DNA from: an uncultured Clostridia bacterium
Lineage (GTDB): Bacteria > Bacillota > Clostridia > Oscillospirales > Acutalibacteraceae
Length of the DNA: 5,293 nt
NCBI GenBank assembly: GCA_937912045.1
Contig: CALDPI010000049.1
Location: forward strand, 1 to 5,293
Reading direction: 5' to 3'
The notes under the pieces are model-generated. The model did no database searches. It saw only the letters and a list, made by a program, of their open reading frames with translations, and had not been told where the DNA came from. A program made the position numbers and the translations under genes. This document shows positions 1 to 2,975 of the stretch, in pieces (position 1 is the first letter of the stretch; the number at the start of each line of letters is the position of its first letter).

Positions 1-90
1 GTTTGTAATACTTGAAGATTCGCTTTTCTGTGCTTCTTCTCGGGATAACCTAAAATAAGCAAAAGCAATTTTATTTTGTTCGACTCTCAT
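1..90 (-). CDS. Large serine recombinase, N-terminal fragment (cut by window edge)
   Basis: Only the first 30 codons are inside the window; the frame is open to base 1. The reading begins MRVEQNKIAFAYFRLSREEA, which matches the start of the resolvase/invertase catalytic domain: a beta strand followed by Y-x-R-x-S, with Arg14 and the likely nucleophile Ser16. Proteins with this start are usually large serine recombinases of about 500-600 residues that integrate and excise mobile elements through a 5'-phosphoserine DNA intermediate; the size and the C-terminal DNA-binding half cannot be seen here. The ATG at 90-88 is preceded by AGGAGGG at 100-94 with a 3-base gap, and it overlaps the stop of the 63-codon gene upstream as ATGA, so the two are probably translated together. 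The call of serine recombinase is secure by motif; large versus small resolvase is inference from context. Confidence 0.82.
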   Translation of the reverse strand, partial: MRVEQNKIAFAYFRLSREEAQKSESSSITN

Positions 91-278
91 AGTCCCTCCT
101 TCGACTGAATCGAACCACTGTTCATATTATACAACATTGCACCATTGCTTTCAAGCGACGGTGCATTATTTTTTATATCTTTTATACGCTGCTCGATGAG
201 CATGGCGGTTGTTTTATTCTCTGCAAAGACTCTGCTGATAATATATCTTGTATTCTCAATATCTCTATAATCTTTCAC
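87..278 (-). CDS. Small hypothetical protein (63 aa) coupled to serine recombinase
   Basis: I do not recognise a named family. The GTG start at 278-276 is chosen because AAGGAGGA lies at 292-285, six bases upstream, a near-perfect ribosome binding site; a longer reading from an ATG at 362 has no such site and would run through the binding sites of its neighbours. The product starts MKDYRDIENTRYIISRVFAE and is helical and charged through about residue 38, then polar and flexible (Asn/Ser/Gly-rich) to its end. There is no signal peptide, membrane segment or cysteine. Its stop overlaps the recombinase start by four bases (ATGA), and its start lies inside the 20-codon ORF upstream. The context suggests an accessory protein of the mobile element, possibly a regulator or directionality factor of the recombinase, but that is only inference from position. 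Confidence 0.7.
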   Translation of the reverse strand: MKDYRDIENTRYIISRVFAENKTTAMLIEQRIKDIKNNAPSLESNGAMLYNMNSGSIQSKEGL

Positions 279-327
279 TCGAACTCCTCCTTTCTCTATT
301 TTTGCCAACGTAGTTAAAATTAAACAT
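265..327 (-). CDS. Short overlapping ORF (20 aa), possible leader peptide
   Basis: An ATG at 327-325 is preceded by AAAGGAG at 342-336 with an eight-base gap, a good ribosome binding site. It opens a 20-codon frame, MFNFNYVGKNRERRSSSERL, ending in TAG at 267-265. The product is very basic and Ser/Arg-rich after residue 10. Its last codons cover both the ribosome binding site and the GTG start of the 63-codon gene in another frame, with a 14-base overlap. Ribosomes finishing here would open the next start, so a coupling or leader function is plausible. It may instead be the rebuilt end of a longer gene cut by the insertion sequence immediately upstream. No homologue is recognised. Confidence 0.45.
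   Translation of the reverse strand: MFNFNYVGKNRERRSSSERL
285..292 (-). promoter_or_regulatory. Ribosome binding site deciding the GTG start at 278
   Basis: AAGGAGGA reads on the minus strand six bases before GTG. It lies inside the 20-codon ORF, so translation of that ORF would pass over it. Confidence 0.75.
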
Positions 328-490
328 AAACGTGACTCCTTTAATGTCTTTTCCGAAAACATTTGTATTTACAATATGGAGAAGTTCATTTTTTAGTTTC
401 AAGAAAACATTAAGTATATTAAAATAGAGGTGGTTATTTTGATTGTTCTTTAACTTTGAAACAAAAAATATAAAGAAAGAGGAAAAATTT

Positions 491-1618
491 ATGAACAAAG
501 TTATTTCAGACAAAATCAAAACAAGTATTATTGAGCGGGTGGTTTTTGGAGATGATGTAAGAGATGTGGCAGAAAAATACCAAGTTTCCAAAACAAGCAT
601 CTATCGTTGGTTGAACGATTATAAATACAAGCAAAAATATAATACGGACAATCTGTTAACGTTCACCCAAATGAAAAGGAATATGGACCGTGCAACCCAA
701 AAACTGCATATTCTAAGTAGTGCCCCGTGCGGTACGAATTCGCCACTACTCCCCCGCTACAAATACATAGAAAAGATTGAAGACATATATGGTCTTAATC
801 TTTGCTGCGAAGCGATGAACGTTAATAAGAGTTCGTATCTCAACTATAAGCTTCGCGGTAAACGTGGTGATACGGTATATGCTAAACGGCAAGAAGAAGC
901 CAAACCGCTGATTGAAGAAATATTTTATGAAAGCCGTCGCACCTACGGTGTAAACCGCATTTACTCTGTTTTAAAAAGCAGAGGTTATGATTACGGTTTA
1001 AAATTAATAAGGAAAGTTATGCAGGAAAATGATATGTTTGTTATAGGAACTAATGCTAAAAAGAACTATTTAAAGAGGCTTGAAAGAAAGAAAAATATTT
1101 TAAGTCGTGAATTTGATGTTTCAAGACCTAATGAAGTTTGGGTTAGCGATGTTACAGAGCTTAAATTTAAGCACAAGAAAATCTTCCTGTGCATAGTTTT
1201 AGATTTGTATGCAAGAAAGGTAGTAGGATTCCGATTTTCAAGCAAAAACAGCACCCAGCTTACAAAAAGTACGCTAGGTGCTGCATATAAATTAAGGAAA
1301 CCGACTGATTTGTTATTATTATTCCATTCCGACCAAGGAGCAAATTATACTTCAAGAACATTTAGAACATATTTGAAAGAATTAGGCATTAAATCCTCGT
1401 TTTCAAATCCCGGTGAGCCACACGATAATGCTGTAATGGAATCGTTTAATACAACGCTTAAAAAAGAAGAGTTTTATGTTAGACATTATCGTTCAGAAAG
1501 GGACCTAAAAGACTCGATAAAGGAGTACATAGAATTCTATAATAGTTATAGAATTCATTCGTACAATCACAATAAAACACCCGACCAAAAAGAAGAACTT
1601 TTCTTCTCTCAAAATTAA
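491..1618 (+). CDS. IS3-family transposase, single-frame (OrfA-OrfB fused)
   Basis: A DDE transposase that cuts and joins the ends of its own element, usually through a circular intermediate in this family. With the ATG at 491 (AGAGG at 480-484, seven to eight bases upstream) it has 375 residues. Residues about 5-45 form a helix-turn-helix (DVAEKYQVSKTSIYRWLND). Residues about 98-185 correspond to the start of a typical OrfB, with the conserved SRRTYGVNRIYSVLK region. The integrase core runs from about 210 to 365, with catalytic D220 (EVWVSDVTEL), D281 (FHSDQGANYTS) and E317 (NAVMESFNTTLK); there are 35 residues between the last two, as is typical. The HTH and core are in one frame with no stop or shift, so no programmed -1 frameshift is needed, unlike most IS3 members. 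A TTG at 443 with GAGGTGG upstream could add 16 residues. The gene appears intact and AT-rich compared with the operon at the right. Confidence 0.93.
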   Translation: MNKVISDKIKTSIIERVVFGDDVRDVAEKYQVSKTSIYRWLNDYKYKQKYNTDNLLTFTQMKRNMDRATQKLHILSSAPCGTNSPLLPRYKYIEKIEDIYGLNLCCEAMNVNKSSYLNYKLRGKRGDTVYAKRQEEAKPLIEEIFYESRRTYGVNRIYSVLKSRGYDYGLKLIRKVMQENDMFVIGTNAKKNYLKRLERKKNILSREFDVSRPNEVWVSDVTELKFKHKKIFLCIVLDLYARKVVGFRFSSKNSTQLTKSTLGAAYKLRKPTDLLLLFHSDQGANYTSRTFRTYLKELGIKSSFSNPGEPHDNAVMESFNTTLKKEEFYVRHYRSERDLKDSIKEYIEFYNSYRIHSYNHNKTPDQKEELFFSQN

Positions 1619-1639
1619 GCCAAATAATGTTACTGTCAG

Positions 1640-1660
1640 GTTCGAATTGCGGAACTTTTT
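1640..1660 (+). terminator. Weak candidate terminator after the transposase
   Basis: Twenty bases after the transposase stop, GTTCG and CGAAC-like arms (1640-1644 and 1650-1655, one bulged G) enclose a five-base loop and are followed by TTTTT at 1656-1660. The short stem makes this weak. It may simply be part of the terminal sequence of the element. Confidence 0.3.
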
Positions 1661-1705
1661 AAACGAAATTGACACGAAAATTTATGCGTTTTGTCAATTT
1701 TGTTT
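1661..1705. repeat. 14-bp inverted repeat at the right edge of the IS3 element
   Basis: Bases 1661-1674 pair with 1692-1705 over 14 positions with one G-T pair, around a 17-base spacer. Both arms read TGTCAATTTYGTTT when followed outward from the spacer. It is either a hairpin protecting or ending the transposase transcript, or two facing insertion-sequence ends, one belonging to the present element and one left by another. No good T-run follows on either strand. Confidence 0.6.
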
Positions 1706-1720
1706 CATTATTCGCAAAAC

Positions 1721-1747
1721 AAAAAAACAGCAAGGAAAACTTGCTGT
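1721..1747 (-). terminator. Rho-independent terminator, minus strand
   Basis: Read on the minus strand, ACAGCAAG (1747-1740) and CTTGCTGT (1734-1727) form a perfect 8-bp stem with a 5-base loop, followed directly by a run of seven T (1727-1721, sharing the last stem base). This is a textbook intrinsic terminator. The only candidate it could serve is the tRNA-like fragment at 1849-1819, about 70 bases upstream on the same strand, since no open frame lies between. Confidence 0.75.
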
Positions 1748-1818
1748 TGCCTGCTGTAACGGCATATGTAATGTTCATTAATGAAACACATCGTTCAATT
1801 TTTGGTGTACATTCCATG

Positions 1819-1849
1819 TGGCGCTACTTCCCAGATTCGAACCAGTGAC
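1819..1849 (-). other. tRNA 3'-end-like fragment (possible attachment-site scar)
   Basis: On the minus strand this stretch begins GTCACTGGTTCGAATCTGGG and ends GCGCCA. It has the form of a tRNA 3' third: variable-loop-like GTC, a TTCGAAT T-loop (1841-1835), a seven-base acceptor strand AAGTAGC, a discriminator base and an encoded CCA (1821-1819). The T stem is degraded: ACTGG faces CTGGG, with wobble pairs and one mismatch. No matching acceptor 5' strand (GCTACTT), D arm or anticodon arm is present in the 80 bases upstream, which instead hold a terminator hairpin. It is therefore not a functional tRNA. Integrative elements often target tRNA 3' ends and leave such copies, so an old attachment site is the likeliest reading. 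Confidence 0.5.
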
Positions 1850-1873
1850 TTAAAATTTAAAGCAATAAAAACT

Positions 1874-1905
1874 CCTCAAAGCCGCATAATAAAAGGGTTT
1901 TGAGG
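1874..1905. terminator. Two-way hairpin terminator
   Basis: Bases 1874-1883 (CCTCAAAGCC) pair with 1896-1905 (GGTTTTGAGG) over ten positions with one G-T pair and a 12-base loop. On the minus strand it is followed by AGTTTTTATT, about 40 bases after the stop of the small minus-strand frame at 1946. On the plus strand it is followed by AAATTTTTAAT. It could stop transcripts from both sides. Confidence 0.6.
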
Positions 1906-1945
1906 AAATTTTTAATATCCTAATTTTATTGAAAATTTCAATTTT

Positions 1946-2131
1946 TTATATGATTTTTACTCTGTTTTGACATTTAACAGAAAAGCGGTCCTGTGCCTTA
2001 TGACATAAATCACATAACTCTTCTATATTGTCAGTTGCGAACTCAAGCAAAGCATAATAATCTTCGCTTATTTCGTGTTCAATGACAAATATGAGAGACA
2101 AAACCTCTGACGACAGATATTTTATTCTCAC
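1946..2131 (-). pseudogene. Remnant of a small acidic protein, start missing
   Basis: A 61-codon frame from GTG at 2131 to TAA at 1948-1946. The central part (IEHEISEDYYALLEFATDN, then an EELCDLCHKAQDRF stretch) is acidic, helical and protein-like, and a terminator hairpin follows 40 bases after the stop on the same strand. However, GTG has no ribosome binding site, and the same frame runs on upstream to a TAA at 2209-2207 with no ATG or better start. I therefore read it as the C-terminal remnant of a gene whose 5' part has been lost or replaced at the junction near 2130. No family is recognised. It could alternatively be a small intact gene with a weak start. Confidence 0.4.
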
Positions 2132-2136
2132 TTTAT

Positions 2137-2166
2137 TTGCAATCGCATTAGTTTTGATGCTATAAT
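2137..2166 (+). promoter_or_regulatory. Orphan extended -10 promoter, plus strand
   Basis: TATAAT at 2161-2166 is a perfect -10 element, extended by TG at 2158-2159 (TGCTATAAT). TTGCAA at 2137-2142 is a 4-of-6 match to the -35 consensus at 18-base spacing. Transcription would start near 2173 and run rightward, against pgmB and the GH3 gene. No convincing plus-strand gene follows. Confidence 0.45.
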
Positions 2167-2193
2167 TTATCCCGAACTTCCCGTTACAAAAGC

Positions 2194-2212
2194 ATCTAAA
2201 TCTGATTTAGAT
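2194..2212. repeat. Perfect 19-bp palindrome
   Basis: ATCTAAATC (2194-2202) and GATTTAGAT (2204-2212) are perfect inverted copies around one T. It sits about 20 bases past the expected start of the orphan plus-strand promoter and about 70 bases after the pgmB stop on the minus strand. On the plus strand TTTCTTT follows, so an RNA hairpin with a short U-run could end transcription. It could equally be a dimeric repressor site. The palindrome also explains why both strands translate to a similar SKSDLD string here. Confidence 0.6.
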
Positions 2213-2281
2213 TTCTTTAAAAATAAGAGCGAGAGCGAATCTCAAAAATATATTGAACTATGCCAAAATGCAGATATGTTT

Positions 2282-2950
2282 CTAAATTTTTCCGCTCTTC
2301 AAAAAAGTTTCAATTTCAATTTCGTTGTAATCGCTTATAAAATTATCGGCAATATTTTCGGTTTCTTCGCGGTTGCCAACGCCAACGTTTCTCATACCGG
2401 CAGCACGAGCCGCTTCAATTCCCGCCCTTGCATCTTCAAAAACCACGCAATTAACAGCTGGTACGGAAAGTCTTTCAGCGCCTTTTTGAAAAATCTCCGG
2501 ATGCGGTTTGCCGTTCACAATATCTGCCCCGGTTAAAACCGCATCAAACAGGTCGGATATTCCGAGTTTTTCAAGAACAAAAATAGCGTTTTTACTTGCG
2601 GAGCAAAGGGCGGTCTTTATTCCCTTCATACGAAGAGAACGTATGAATTCAACCGAGCCTTCAAAAATATCCGATTCGTTCAGATTGTTAAGGAGTTCTT
2701 TATAGTATTCGTTTTTTTGTTCCGCGAAAGTGCACTTCTGTTCCTCGCTGAGTGAAACGTTGTTATGCTTCAATATTTCTTCAAGCGAAGCCATACGCGT
2801 TATGCCGCGAAGACGGTTGTTTACCTCTTCATCAAAATCCCAGCCATTTTCATCGCTCAGGCGTTTCCATGCAAGATAATGGTATTTATCCGTAAACACT
2901 ACAACTCCGTCTAAATCAAACAAAGCCGCTTCTATAATGTAATTCTTCAT
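2282..2950 (-). CDS. pgmB: Beta-phosphoglucomutase (HAD superfamily)
   Basis: Converts beta-D-glucose 1-phosphate to glucose 6-phosphate through beta-glucose 1,6-bisphosphate in the cytoplasm, feeding phosphorolysis products into glycolysis. The 222-residue length matches the family (221 in Lactococcus lactis). The HAD core carries the FDLDGV motif, with nucleophile D12 and acid/base D14; the cap domain is about residues 17-90. Residues matching the L. lactis enzyme are present with constant offset: H24 (H20), R52 (R49) in RGITRMAS, S117 (S114) in CSASK, K148 (K145) in GKPHP, and E172/D173 (E169/D170) in FEDARAGI, which bind magnesium. The ATG at 2950 is chosen because GGAGG lies at 2960-2956, five bases upstream; a TTG at 2962 would contain that site. 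The gene begins 25 bp after the GH3 stop on the same strand, so the two form an operon. No strong terminator follows at once; only the palindrome near 2200 and AT-rich sequence. Confidence 0.92.
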   Translation of the reverse strand: MKNYIIEAALFDLDGVVVFTDKYHYLAWKRLSDENGWDFDEEVNNRLRGITRMASLEEILKHNNVSLSEEQKCTFAEQKNEYYKELLNNLNESDIFEGSVEFIRSLRMKGIKTALCSASKNAIFVLEKLGISDLFDAVLTGADIVNGKPHPEIFQKGAERLSVPAVNCVVFEDARAGIEAARAAGMRNVGVGNREETENIADNFISDYNEIEIETFLKSGKI

Positions 2951-2955
2951 ATAGT

Positions 2956-2960
2956 CCTCC
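2956..2960 (-). promoter_or_regulatory. Ribosome binding site of pgmB
   Basis: GGAGG on the minus strand, five bases before the ATG at 2950-2948, within the 25-bp gap after the GH3 stop. It fixes the pgmB start and shows the gene is translated independently within the shared transcript. Confidence 0.8.
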
Positions 2961-2975
2961 AAATCAAATCATATA

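Larger units (their letters stand above)
345..1674 (+). mobile_element. IS3-family insertion sequence (ends approximate)
   Basis: The element is defined by one intact IS3-type transposase gene. The ends are not established. A possible right end is the CA at 1673-1674: the sequence read inward on the minus strand starts TGTCAATTTCG. A possible left end is TGTCTTTTCCG at 345, which matches it at 8 of 11 bases and gives a length of about 1.33 kb, normal for the family. However, flanking trinucleotides (TAA left, CGA right) do not form a target duplication. An alternative left end near 363 (TGTATTTAC) gives no better match. If the left end is near 345, the element landed just upstream of the ribosome binding site of the recombinase operon and separated it from its original promoter. 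Confidence 0.6.

Noticed and set aside
279..362. Longer 91-residue version of the small protein, starting from an ATG at 362
   Set aside because: No ribosome binding site before that ATG, while the internal GTG at 278 has a near-perfect one at the right distance.
392..420. Plus-strand promoter for the transposase (TTTAGT, 17 bases, TATATT)
   Set aside because: The -35 match is poor and the region is so AT-rich that such pairs are expected by chance.
354..1680. CGAAAA at 354-359 and 1675-1680 as the target duplication of the IS3 element
   Set aside because: The flanked sequence would not start with TG and the inward sequences do not align at equal distance; IS3 elements usually duplicate three to five bases.
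1819..1930. A complete functional tRNA gene on the minus strand
   Set aside because: Only the T arm and acceptor 3' strand are present; a terminator hairpin occupies the place where the D and anticodon arms should be.
2162..2212. Minus-strand string DAFVTGSSG resembling an ATPase motif
   Set aside because: Only about 16 residues before a stop, with no supporting upstream domain; half of it comes from the palindrome.
2110..2536. Plus-strand open frame across 2110-2536, including an ATG at 2276
   Set aside because: From 2282 on it is the antisense of pgmB, where the HAD motifs are unmistakable. The part before 2282 reads plausibly (DAIIYPELPVTK) but has no ribosome binding site and is partly explained by the 19-bp palindrome.
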